A stretch of 64,000 nt of DNA, taken from NCBI RefSeq assembly GCF_021648885.1, contig NZ_JAKJHZ010000003.1:124001-188000 (forward strand), in the 5' to 3' direction. Source of the stretch: Nocardioides potassii. Its GTDB lineage: Bacteria; Actinomycetota; Actinomycetes; Propionibacteriales; Nocardioidaceae. Position numbers and translations under genes: made by a program. This document shows positions 34,732 through 43,625 of the stretch, piece by piece; the stretch's first letter is position 1, and the number at the start of each line of letters is the position of its first letter. The notes beneath the pieces are model-generated. The model was not told the DNA's origin. It ran no database searches and worked only from the letters and a program-made list of their open reading frames with translations.

Positions 34732-37700
34732 GTGCTGGACGAAGACGCGCTGTGGCGTCGGTGCGAGCTGGCATGGGGGTCCTGGCTCGAGGCAGACGGG
34801 TACGCCGTGACGCCTCTCGGTGAGGCGACCGGCAACACCGAGCGCTCACAGGCGCCGCTGACCAGGGTGGCGGGCGAGTGGCTACGCAGTCCTGACTTCT
34901 CCGCCATCAAGGCTGGGGCGACAGCCTTCTGGGAGGTGAAGAGTCGCTCCCGAGCCTCGGTCGACTCGCTGACCGGGGAGAGCCAGCACTGGATCGATAG
35001 AGCCGTCTTCTCCGACTACGTGCGGATCTACGACGTCACGGGCACACCTGTCTGGGTGGTCCTCTACGAGGCGCCTACCGCGACGACTCCAGGACGGTGG
35101 CTGCAGACCGACGTCGGCCATCTTCGCGAGGTTGGTAGCGACGAGGTGAGGCGCGGGGCGAGTGGGCAGGAGGTGGCCGCCTGGGTGTGGCCGGTGTCCG
35201 CGATGCAGGAGATCGCCGGACCACCTGTTGAGGTGATAGCCGGAGAGGAGCCGATCCTGCCCGAGGAGGGAGATGGGCCGCCGGTCAAGCCGGCCGATCT
35301 GTACCCCATCGAGCGCACACTCCGACGCAAGCGCGCTGGGGTCGCAGAGCAACCTGAGGTGATCGTCCCGCCTGTCGCGGAGGCGCCGCTTCCTCACCAG
35401 TGGCTGGAGCACGAGCCGGCACTCGCCCTCGACGTGCTGCGACGCTCGCTCGGCGTGCCACACTCGCCCCGGTACTCCGTCCTCCGGATCGGCCTCGATG
35501 AAGTTGAGGTCGACGATCTTCTGGGGCTCATCGCATACGGAATCCGCGTCTTCGTGGTGGCGGATCGTGGTCTCGACTCATCGCTCGACGCCGTGCGACT
35601 CCAGGCCTACCAGGATGCTCGCCTGCTCGAGTGGTCGACGGTCAAGGACGTCGACCTGCCCGGCACGTGGATCGTCGACGGCGACGGGATCGACGACCTC
35701 CCCGCCGACGTCGAAGGCGCACTGCTCGCGGCGGACGATGCCGGTGGGATCAACTATGCGCAGTACCGCGTCGTGCACGCGCCCCCGGACGAGGACGTGG
35801 TCGTGAAGGCCGGCGCCGGCACCGGCAAGACCGAGACGATGTCGGAGCGCATCGTCTACCTGCTCGCAACGGGCGCCGGGTTGTCGGCCGGCAAGGGTGA
35901 GGAGCCCCGCGACCTACGAGCCGACGAGATCGCGCTGATCACCTTCACCCGCGAGTCAGCCTCGGAGATGCGACACCGGATCGCGCGAACCCTTCTGCTC
36001 CGTCAGCGGCTCTGCCAGTCGTGCGCCCTGCCTGCGCTTGCGTGGATGCTGCAGCTGGCACGCGCGGACATCACCACGATCCACTCCTTCGCCAAGCGGA
36101 TCATCGCGAGTGGCGGAGGTGCCGTGGGTCTCGGACCAGACACTCGGGTCGCGCGCCGCACCCTCGAGGTGCAGGACGCTGTCCAGCGCGCGCTCTCCGA
36201 CCAGCTGGTGACGCTCATCAACCAGCACCACGAAAAGGTGCCGGCGTCGTACGAGTGGCAGCGGCACGTGCTTGCCGTCTGGGAAGCGCTGGAGAACAAC
36301 GGAGTCGATTTGCTCGGCGTCGCGGGGGCATCTGGCGTTGACGACGTCGACTGGGGGTCATCGCCCGACGGAGCCGTCGGTGCGGCCGTCGTTGACCTGA
36401 CGAGGTCGGTCGTGGTGGCGGCCGCGGCCAGCCTCTCTGTCACGTACGTGCGTGACCAGACCCTGCCGACGAACGCGCTCGTTCCGGCGGCCACCGTGGT
36501 GCTCAACGCCGACGACCAGACGCAGGTCCGGCGCTACCGACACCTGTTCGTCGACGAGTTCCAGGACACCGACGCCGCTCAGATGGAGCTCGTCCTCGAT
36601 GTCCGCGAGCGCCTCGGAGCGCGACTCTTCGTGGTCGGTGACGTCAAGCAGGGCATCTACCGGTTTCGCGGAGCCGAGGGCAACGCATTCGAGGAGCTGG
36701 AGGACCGGTACAAGTCGCGCGACCTCGCGCCCGCACGGGCGTACGACCTCACGAGGAACTTCAGGTCGGGGGAGATCCTGCTCGACTCGCTGCACCCGTG
36801 GTTCATGGCGTGGGGTCACCAAGACCTGCTGCCCTACGAGCTCGGTGACCGGTTGCGGCCACGCCACCGCGACCGCGACACGAGCCGACGCGCGACCATC
36901 GAGGAAATCGCCGCCAAGGACTTCGCCGAGGAGGCCGCCGCCATGGTCGCGCGCTGGCAGGTGCTTGAGCCAGACGACTCGATCGGCATCCTGTGCCGCG
37001 AGAACTGGCAAGCCATCGCGGTCCAGAAAGCGGTGCGCAAGCTCGAGCTGCCGTGCGAGCTCCGGGTGGGTGGCAGCTTCTGGACCACCCCGGCCGTGAG
37101 GGAGCTCCGAGTCTTGCTCGATGCCGTGGCCGACCCGGACGACGCCGCCGCCCTGCTCGAGCTCTGCGAGACGCGGTGGGCCGCCGGGATCCTCGGCGAC
37201 CAGGCTCCGGCTGGCCTCGAGGAGGAGTGGGGCCGTGGGCTCCCGGTCCCTGCAGCGTGGCAGACCCGCTTCGCCGAGCTCGCCAAGCACGGCAGCTTCC
37301 TGCGGGACGACCTGCGGTCGCTGCGTGACCGGCTCCAGTTGCTGGGCACCGCCCTGTCGACCACGCCGGTGCTGGAATGGGTGGTCGAGTGCGTCAGCGT
37401 CTTCGCTCCCGAGGCCTGCTCCCTGCCGATTGACGACGACAAGACCGAGCGCCCACGCTACGGCCGCTGTCTCGACCACCTGCTGACGCTCCTCGACGGA
37501 CAGTTCCAGGACGGGCCGCTGAGCCTTGAGAGCCTGCTGACGTGGATCCGCCTCCAGATCGCCACCAACCACCGTGAGGACGAGCCAGACCCGCAGACCG
37601 AAGGCACCATCGTGGCGTTGACCGTGCACAAGGCAAAGGGCCTGGAGTACGACCGGGTGGTCGTGCCCTCGACCGATCGCATCTTCGGCCCACCGCGGAG

Positions 37701-37998
37701 CGTCGAGACGCGCACAGCCGTGCTCCGGCCCAAGGACGAAAAGGTCCGGCTGCTGTGGCGGTGGCACCTCAAGGGCCGGACCGAGACTGACTACAGCAAC
37801 GTCCCGCTGGCTCGGCAGCTCGCCGACTGGGGCACGGACGAGGTCGACACCGCGCGTGAGGAAGCGCGGTTGCTCTACGTGGCCATGACCCGCGCCAAGG
37901 AAGAGCTCGTGCTGCTGGTGGACCACCGAGCGACAGCCGCGGCTGGCAGGCCGACGCGATGGTCGGACCTTCTCCTCATGGGAGGCGGACATGGGTGA
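34732..37998 (+). CDS. UvrD/AddA-like helicase with N-terminal PD-(D/E)xK nuclease-like domain
   Basis: A 1088-aa first gene of the long operon, GTG start at 34732. Residues 1-110 resemble a nuclease domain: RSPDFSAIK (D55) and AFWEVKSRS (E68-x-K70) give the PD-ExK layout. After a spacer comes a superfamily 1A helicase: Walker A KAGAGTGKTETM (near 359), LITFTRESASEM and DEFQDTDAAQME (near 607). RNFRSGE, VHKAKGLEYDRVV (near 965) and LLYVAMTRAKEEL complete it. A spacer motif I-IV insertion typical of AddA/RecB-like proteins is present. The gene overlaps the AddB-like gene by 8 bp, so the pair probably forms a DNA-end processing complex. Not the housekeeping AddAB/RecBCD, judging by context. Confidence 0.88.
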   Translation: MLDEDALWRRCELAWGSWLEADGYAVTPLGEATGNTERSQAPLTRVAGEWLRSPDFSAIKAGATAFWEVKSRSRASVDSLTGESQHWIDRAVFSDYVRIYDVTGTPVWVVLYEAPTATTPGRWLQTDVGHLREVGSDEVRRGASGQEVAAWVWPVSAMQEIAGPPVEVIAGEEPILPEEGDGPPVKPADLYPIERTLRRKRAGVAEQPEVIVPPVAEAPLPHQWLEHEPALALDVLRRSLGVPHSPRYSVLRIGLDEVEVDDLLGLIAYGIRVFVVADRGLDSSLDAVRLQAYQDARLLEWSTVKDVDLPGTWIVDGDGIDDLPADVEGALLAADDAGGINYAQYRVVHAPPDEDVVVKAGAGTGKTETMSERIVYLLATGAGLSAGKGEEPRDLRADEIALITFTRESASEMRHRIARTLLLRQRLCQSCALPALAWMLQLARADITTIHSFAKRIIASGGGAVGLGPDTRVARRTLEVQDAVQRALSDQLVTLINQHHEKVPASYEWQRHVLAVWEALENNGVDLLGVAGASGVDDVDWGSSPDGAVGAAVVDLTRSVVVAAAASLSVTYVRDQTLPTNALVPAATVVLNADDQTQVRRYRHLFVDEFQDTDAAQMELVLDVRERLGARLFVVGDVKQGIYRFRGAEGNAFEELEDRYKSRDLAPARAYDLTRNFRSGEILLDSLHPWFMAWGHQDLLPYELGDRLRPRHRDRDTSRRATIEEIAAKDFAEEAAAMVARWQVLEPDDSIGILCRENWQAIAVQKAVRKLELPCELRVGGSFWTTPAVRELRVLLDAVADPDDAAALLELCETRWAAGILGDQAPAGLEEEWGRGLPVPAAWQTRFAELAKHGSFLRDDLRSLRDRLQLLGTALSTTPVLEWVVECVSVFAPEACSLPIDDDKTERPRYGRCLDHLLTLLDGQFQDGPLSLESLLTWIRLQIATNHREDEPDPQTEGTIVALTVHKAKGLEYDRVVVPSTDRIFGPPRSVETRTAVLRPKDEKVRLLWRWHLKGRTETDYSNVPLARQLADWGTDEVDTAREEARLLYVAMTRAKEELVLLVDHRATAAAGRPTRWSDLLLMGGGHG

Positions 37999-40735
37999 CG
38001 TGCGCGCTCTCGCGCTTCCCGGCGTCTCCGTCGAGCAGATCGACCAAGCCCTTCAGAAGGAGGTCGGACGCGGGTGGGACGACGTCGACCACGTCACGGC
38101 GACGACCACGCTCGCTGCGGCCATCAAGGATGGCGGGACGCTGGCGTTCCCGATCGCGACGCTGATCGACCTGGTCACGCTCCCCGGACTCCCGGGCGAG
38201 ATGAGCCTGGGCCTTGAGGAGTTCCCGGGCCCGGGACTGTTCGCTTCCAGCCCGGGTGCCCACCGGTCGCGCATCAGGGCTTGGCAGGAAGAGGCGTCCG
38301 GCCGCCGCCTTCGCACGGGTATCCAGGTGGACGACTCCCTACGCCGCTTCGTGCGGGAGCACGCCAACGACCGAGTCGGCCGGGCGTTGCTCGCGTCACG
38401 CAGGCAGTACGCCACCACCGTCCACGCTCTCGTCGCGGCAGGCGTGCGACCCCAGTCGCTCCGCTTGGACGACCCAGCCGCCCGTCTCGCCGCACGGGCA
38501 TGGGCACAGGCCGAGGTGGACGTGCCGTCCCTGGGCGCACCCCGAGATCTGCTCTGGGTTGACCTCGACGACCTGGACGCACAGTCGACGCCCGAGGCAC
38601 GAGGGCTGGTGGCACGGATCGTCAGCGCCCTCGAGAAAGCACTCGGCCGCACCGACCGCCGCACGATCGTGCACCACGGCTTCTACTTCTACAACCCTGT
38701 CCAGTGGGCCTTCTTCCAGGCGCTCGCCCGTGTCCCCAGCGTCGAGCAGGTCTTCGTCGTGCACGACGACGGTGACAACCCGGCGTTCTCCACCTGGCGC
38801 TACTTCTTCCGATCAGAGTGGCAGATGCCAACACCAACCCGGGTAGACGTGGGGCACGAGGCGACACCTGCTGCTCGCGCTTTCCGCGACGTGCTGACCG
38901 GTGCGGAGCCCGGAGCACCCGACGCGGTGCGTGTGGTGGAGTGCCACAGCCCTGCAGAGCTCGTACGGCTCTGGCGCGCCGAGACAGCGGACGGCCAGGA
39001 GGCGCCAGCCCGCTACGCAGCCGCTGCCGAGCAGGTCGAGAGGTACGCGGGCCGGTTGGGTCGGGAGGGCGAGCCGGCCGCAGTCGGCGACACGCCCGCA
39101 CCGAGTCTGTCGCAGCTCCCCATCGGCAGCTTCCTGCTCGCCTTGCACGGGTGCATCACCCAGGATGACGAGGGGGAGGTCACCTTCCGGCTGAGCCCGG
39201 AGGCCCTGCTCGACATTGTCGCCAGCGGATACCTCGACGTCGTCGCAGGCATCGGTGCACGCCCGCCGCTCGTCCGTCGGGCGCTGCCCTACTTTGCGGA
39301 CTGCCGTTCGGGCGACGAATGGGTGGGGCGCGCCAGCCAGCTCGTGGACGCAGTCACGGGTCGCGTGGCCCCACGTGGCGCTCGGCAGGACGCGGACGAC
39401 GACGTCACCCGCATCGAGAAGGCCGTCCTGAACCCCACCCGCCTCGTGCCCTGGGCGGACCTCTCGGCCGACGACGCAGCGAGGGTGCGCACGACCGTGG
39501 TCTCGGTGGTGCAGCTCCTGGCCGAGACCACTGCGCACGAGCGAGTCGTCCTCGGCGACCACCTCCGATCCGTACGACATCGATTGGACCAGGCCCTCCG
39601 CCGGCTACCCCAGGACGAAGCCCGCGCCGTCGATGCCAAGCTGCGCGGCCTGGGTGTCCTCACGGATGAGGAGATCGACGTGGTCGGGCTCGTCGACGTC
39701 GTCGCCATGATCCTCGGGCGGAACCTGGAGCTCGAGGGAAAGGGGGAAGACGACCCGGCCGCCACCAAGGTGACCAAGCTGCGCGGCCTGGACGCCCTCG
39801 GCCTCAGCAGGGCGGAGAAGGACCTGCACCTCGCCAACATGGCCGAGGACGCCTTCCCGGCGGCAGCACAGCCGGTCGGATGGCCGTTCACGCTCGATGA
39901 CCTCCGCGCCTCGACTGACGACGCCGTCGAGCCGGTCACTGCGGGTCTGCTCGAGACCCGAGCCCACACGGCGGGTCTGAGCGACCTCTACCTGTTCTGG
40001 TTGGCGCTCGACGGGGTCGGTCCGGAGGGAACGCTCACGGTGAGCTGGGTGTCAGACGCGGGAGGAGAGCGTCGACGCCTGTCGCCCATCGTCTCGCTCC
40101 TGACAGAGCCGCACTCCACTGATGCTGTGAAGCAAGTGGCCGGCGGTGTGGCTGTCGTCCCAGGCCCCAGCCCGGCAGAGCGAGTCGCCGACCGGGAGCG
40201 ACCCGAGCCGAGTGAGCCCGACGAGGAAGAGGAGACCCTCGTCGCTGCTGTGGACTCGATACACGCCTCCGCAGCTGCCGCGTCCCGAGCCTGCCCTCGC
40301 CGCTTCGCGATCCAGTGGGCCATGGGTCCGACGGCGTCCTTCGGGCCCAGCCACCTGCAGTCCATGCTCTACGGCAACGTCGTCGGAGCGCTGGAGGTCG
40401 AGGGCGCACCGTTCCTGGCGGCTCAGGCGACGGGCAAGTTGTTGTGGCCCCACCTCACCAACGGCCAGCAGACCAGCAGCTATGACAAGCGCGTCGTCAA
40501 GCAGGGTGGCGCCAGGCCGCAGTGGCTGTTGACCCTCAAGGGGACCAAGAACGGCAGTAGTGCGTTGGACGCCGCCTACCAGATGGCTAAGGACGGCCTC
40601 CCGGCGGACGAGCTCGAGGTGGCGCCGCCGAAACCGAACCTGCTGCCTCCGCGTGCCGAGAAGGCCGAGGTGTGCGCAGCCTGCCCGGTCCAGTCCCGCT
40701 GCCTGGAGTGGCGCGACCCCAGGGACGAGAAGTGA
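37991..40735 (+). CDS. AddB/PD-(D/E)xK-family-like protein with C-terminal Fe-S cysteines
   Basis: A 914-aa protein co-translated with the UvrD-like helicase (8-bp overlap). The body resembles an inactivated helicase of the AddB type: no Walker A is visible, but HHGFYFYNPVQWAFFQAL and VFVVHDDGDNP lie where AddB-like motifs would be. Near the C-terminus are ACPRRFAIQWAMG (Cys near 768) and a CAACPVQSRC cluster (near 895-904). That spacing, one Cys then CxxC-x5-C, matches the Fe-S staple of AddB/Cas4-type nucleases. The intervening segment is short and I cannot assign the Asp-Glu-Lys nuclease residues, so it may be a degenerate nuclease. Family assignment is moderate. Confidence 0.8.
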   Translation: MGDVRALALPGVSVEQIDQALQKEVGRGWDDVDHVTATTTLAAAIKDGGTLAFPIATLIDLVTLPGLPGEMSLGLEEFPGPGLFASSPGAHRSRIRAWQEEASGRRLRTGIQVDDSLRRFVREHANDRVGRALLASRRQYATTVHALVAAGVRPQSLRLDDPAARLAARAWAQAEVDVPSLGAPRDLLWVDLDDLDAQSTPEARGLVARIVSALEKALGRTDRRTIVHHGFYFYNPVQWAFFQALARVPSVEQVFVVHDDGDNPAFSTWRYFFRSEWQMPTPTRVDVGHEATPAARAFRDVLTGAEPGAPDAVRVVECHSPAELVRLWRAETADGQEAPARYAAAAEQVERYAGRLGREGEPAAVGDTPAPSLSQLPIGSFLLALHGCITQDDEGEVTFRLSPEALLDIVASGYLDVVAGIGARPPLVRRALPYFADCRSGDEWVGRASQLVDAVTGRVAPRGARQDADDDVTRIEKAVLNPTRLVPWADLSADDAARVRTTVVSVVQLLAETTAHERVVLGDHLRSVRHRLDQALRRLPQDEARAVDAKLRGLGVLTDEEIDVVGLVDVVAMILGRNLELEGKGEDDPAATKVTKLRGLDALGLSRAEKDLHLANMAEDAFPAAAQPVGWPFTLDDLRASTDDAVEPVTAGLLETRAHTAGLSDLYLFWLALDGVGPEGTLTVSWVSDAGGERRRLSPIVSLLTEPHSTDAVKQVAGGVAVVPGPSPAERVADRERPEPSEPDEEEETLVAAVDSIHASAAAASRACPRRFAIQWAMGPTASFGPSHLQSMLYGNVVGALEVEGAPFLAAQATGKLLWPHLTNGQQTSSYDKRVVKQGGARPQWLLTLKGTKNGSSALDAAYQMAKDGLPADELEVAPPKPNLLPPRAEKAEVCAACPVQSRCLEWRDPRDEK

Positions 40736-40763
40736 CGACGAATGACGCGGGTAGGGTCGCCGA

Positions 40764-43625
40764 GTGACTGACGTGGCGGTGGGGGAGCGGGTCGCACCCG
40801 CTCCCGGTTCGGTGCTGGTTGTCCGCGACGAGGAGTGGCTGGTTACGCGGACCGAGCGTTCGTCCGACGGCGAGTGGTTCATCGACGTGCAGGGGCTCTC
40901 CGAGCTCGTGCGCGACACCTCGGCGACCTTCTCGACCGGCCTGGACGACATCGAGGTGCTCGACCCCGCACAGGCGCAGGTCGTCGCCGACGACACCCCG
41001 GGCTACCGACGGTCGCGGCTGTGGCTCGAGGCCACCTCGCGCAAGACGGCCGTCCCCGTCACCGACCCGACCCTCACGGTCGCCACCCAGGGCATGGCCG
41101 ATGCGTTGCCCTACCAGCTCGAGGCGGTCCGCAAGGCGCTCGACCCGCAGAACCTGCGCCCCCGCATCCTGCTGGCCGACGCCGTCGGCCTGGGCAAGAC
41201 CATCGAGATAGGCATGATCCTCTCCGAGCTCGTGCGTCGCGGTCGCGGCGAGCGCATCCTCGTGGTCACGCCGCGTCACGTGCTGGAGCAGATGCAGCAC
41301 GAGATGTGGACCCGGTTCGCCCTGCCCTTCGTCCGCCTCGACTCGGTCGGCATCCAGCGGATCCGCCAGAAGGTGCCCGGCAACCGCAACCCGTTCGCCT
41401 ACTACAAGCGCGTCGTCATCTCGATCGACACCCTCAAGAGCGACCGCTACCTCAGCCACCTCCGCAAGCAGCACTGGGACGCCGTGGTGATCGACGAGTC
41501 CCACAACGTCACCGGCGCGTCCCAGAACAACCGGCTCGCGCGGCTCCTCGCGTCCCGCACGGACGCGCTGGTGCTCGCCTCGGCGACCCCGCACAACGGG
41601 CGCAAGGAGTCGTTCGCCGAGCTGGTCCGGATGCTCGAGCCCAGTGCCGTGACACCCGACGGCGAGCTCGTCAAGGACGAGGTCAGGCGCCTGGTCATCC
41701 GCCGCCACCGTAACAGCCCCGAGGTGGCCAGCCATGTCGGTGGCGACTGGGCCGAGCGGCTGCCACCGGACAACCAGGTCGTGGCAGCGTCGCCCATCGA
41801 GGACGAGATCGCCCGCGAGCTTGACGAGGTCTGGCTGCACCCACGGTCGGGCAGCAACCCCTACTCCGGCCCCAACTCCTCTCTGTTCCCCTGGACCCTG
41901 ATGAAGGCGTTCTTGTCCTCTCCGGCGGCACTCGTCGCCAGCGTGCGGGAGCGACGCCGCAAGCTCGGCCCCGACCTCAGCGCTGACGAGCGCGCCGAGG
42001 ACGAGGCGCTCGTCCGCCTGCTCGCCCTCGCCGAGCGCGCGCACACCGAGCCCAGCGGCAAGTACGACGCCCTGCGTGCGCACCTCGACGACATCGGCGT
42101 CGCCGGGCAGAGCGCCACCCGGGTCGTCGTCTTCGCTGAGAGAGTGGCCACCCTCGAGTGGCTCCAGGGCAAGTTGTGCAAGGACCTCGGCATGATCAAG
42201 GACCAGGTCGTCGTGCTGCACGGCGGACTGAGCGACGTCGAGCAGCAGGACGTCGTCGAGTCCTTCAAGCTCGAGTCGTCGCAGATCCGGGTGCTCGTGA
42301 CCGGCGACGTCGCGTCCGAGGGCGTCAACCTCCACCTCCAGTGCCACCACCTCGTGCACTACGACATCCCGTGGAGCCTCATCCGCATCCAGCAGCGCAA
42401 CGGGCGCGTCGACCGCTACGGCCAGCGACACCGACCCCGCATCACCACCCTGCTGCTCGACCCGGACGTCGACGGGTCGTTGGGCGACTTGCGCGTGCTG
42501 ACCCGTCTGATGGAGCGCGAGCACGAGGCTCACCTGGCGCTGGGTGACTCTGCGTCGCTGATGGGGCAGCACGACGTGAAGCGCGAGGAGGAACAAATCC
42601 GTCGAGTCCTCGCCGAGCAGGAGTCCTTCGACGAGGTGGTCCGACAGGTCAAGGACATCGGCACCGGCGACGACTTCGACGATCTCTTCGCCGCCATCGT
42701 CAACGCCCCTGACGACGCGCCGGTGGCCACCGTCGATGACGAGCCGTCCGGGGTCTACCCCAGCGACCTCGACTTCCTGCGCGACACCCTTGACGAGGTG
42801 CTGCTGACCCCCGGCCGACCCTGGCCGGACGGCGTCGCGTGGCAGGAGGACCGGGCCTACCAGGTGGCCGACCTCGAGCCGTCGCCCGACCTGCGCCGCC
42901 GACTCGAGGTGCTCCCGCAGACCTACCTCCGCGAGCGGCGGGTCGCCGAGCGGCTGCGTCTTGCCACGACGACCCGACGCGGGGAGCAGGCGATGGCGGC
43001 CGCCCGGGCCGAGGACGGGATCACCTGGCCGGAGGCGCACTACCTCGCGCCGCTGCACCCCGTGCTGGAGTGGGCGGCCGACCGAGCGCTCGCTAAGCTC
43101 GGACGCAACCAGGTCTTCGCGGTCCGCGGGTCGGTCGACGAGGTCGCTGTCCTGATGCACGGCATGCTCACCAATCGGCGAGGGCAGGTCGTGGCGTCGT
43201 CCTTCCTCACGCTGCGCTTCGTCGGGCAGGGCCCCGCGGGTCTCGCCCTCCCGGAGCCGCACCCGTCCCTGCGCCGCGCCCTGATGTCGGTCGGTCTCGA
43301 GCGCACGCCCGTCAACACCGGCGCCGTGACCGGGCTGGACGACCTGCAGGCGTACGTCGCACCAGCGGTCGACCAGGGCCACACCTTCCTGTCCTCCCTC
43401 GTGGAGACATCGGCTCAGGACGTCCAGGCCCGCGTCGATGCCTGGTTCGAGCGCGTCAGCCAGTGGGAAGTAGACGCCGCCCGCGAGGCCCAGCGTCTCG
43501 AGATCCGCGACCGCACGGAGCTCGTACGCCGCGAGCGCGAGGTTGCCGAGTCCCTCCTGCCCGACCAGCGGCTCGTCCGCCCGCTGCTCGTCGTCGTCCC
43601 GTCGTTCCTCGGAGGTCAGCCGTGA
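40764..43625 (+). CDS. SNF2-family helicase, DISARM DrmD-like
   Basis: A 953-aa superfamily 2 ATPase, GTG start 28 bp after the AddB-like gene. Walker A LADAVGLGKTIEIG is near residue 140 and a DESH box (VVIDESHNVTG) near 243. SATPHNGRKESF follows, and the C-terminal RecA lobe has TGDVASEGVNLHLQ and QQRNGRVDRYGQ (near 545). A roughly 350-residue C-terminal extension follows. Size, motif style and the position just before a large adenine methyltransferase match DrmD of class I DISARM; RapA/HepA-like helicases are the wider family. The stop overlaps the methyltransferase start (GTGA). Confidence 0.88.
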   Translation: MTDVAVGERVAPAPGSVLVVRDEEWLVTRTERSSDGEWFIDVQGLSELVRDTSATFSTGLDDIEVLDPAQAQVVADDTPGYRRSRLWLEATSRKTAVPVTDPTLTVATQGMADALPYQLEAVRKALDPQNLRPRILLADAVGLGKTIEIGMILSELVRRGRGERILVVTPRHVLEQMQHEMWTRFALPFVRLDSVGIQRIRQKVPGNRNPFAYYKRVVISIDTLKSDRYLSHLRKQHWDAVVIDESHNVTGASQNNRLARLLASRTDALVLASATPHNGRKESFAELVRMLEPSAVTPDGELVKDEVRRLVIRRHRNSPEVASHVGGDWAERLPPDNQVVAASPIEDEIARELDEVWLHPRSGSNPYSGPNSSLFPWTLMKAFLSSPAALVASVRERRRKLGPDLSADERAEDEALVRLLALAERAHTEPSGKYDALRAHLDDIGVAGQSATRVVVFAERVATLEWLQGKLCKDLGMIKDQVVVLHGGLSDVEQQDVVESFKLESSQIRVLVTGDVASEGVNLHLQCHHLVHYDIPWSLIRIQQRNGRVDRYGQRHRPRITTLLLDPDVDGSLGDLRVLTRLMEREHEAHLALGDSASLMGQHDVKREEEQIRRVLAEQESFDEVVRQVKDIGTGDDFDDLFAAIVNAPDDAPVATVDDEPSGVYPSDLDFLRDTLDEVLLTPGRPWPDGVAWQEDRAYQVADLEPSPDLRRRLEVLPQTYLRERRVAERLRLATTTRRGEQAMAAARAEDGITWPEAHYLAPLHPVLEWAADRALAKLGRNQVFAVRGSVDEVAVLMHGMLTNRRGQVVASSFLTLRFVGQGPAGLALPEPHPSLRRALMSVGLERTPVNTGAVTGLDDLQAYVAPAVDQGHTFLSSLVETSAQDVQARVDAWFERVSQWEVDAAREAQRLEIRDRTELVRREREVAESLLPDQRLVRPLLVVVPSFLGGQP

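Noticed and set aside
40587..43382. A 931-codon minus-strand frame across the SNF2 helicase gene
   Set aside because: Antisense shadow without recognisable domains.
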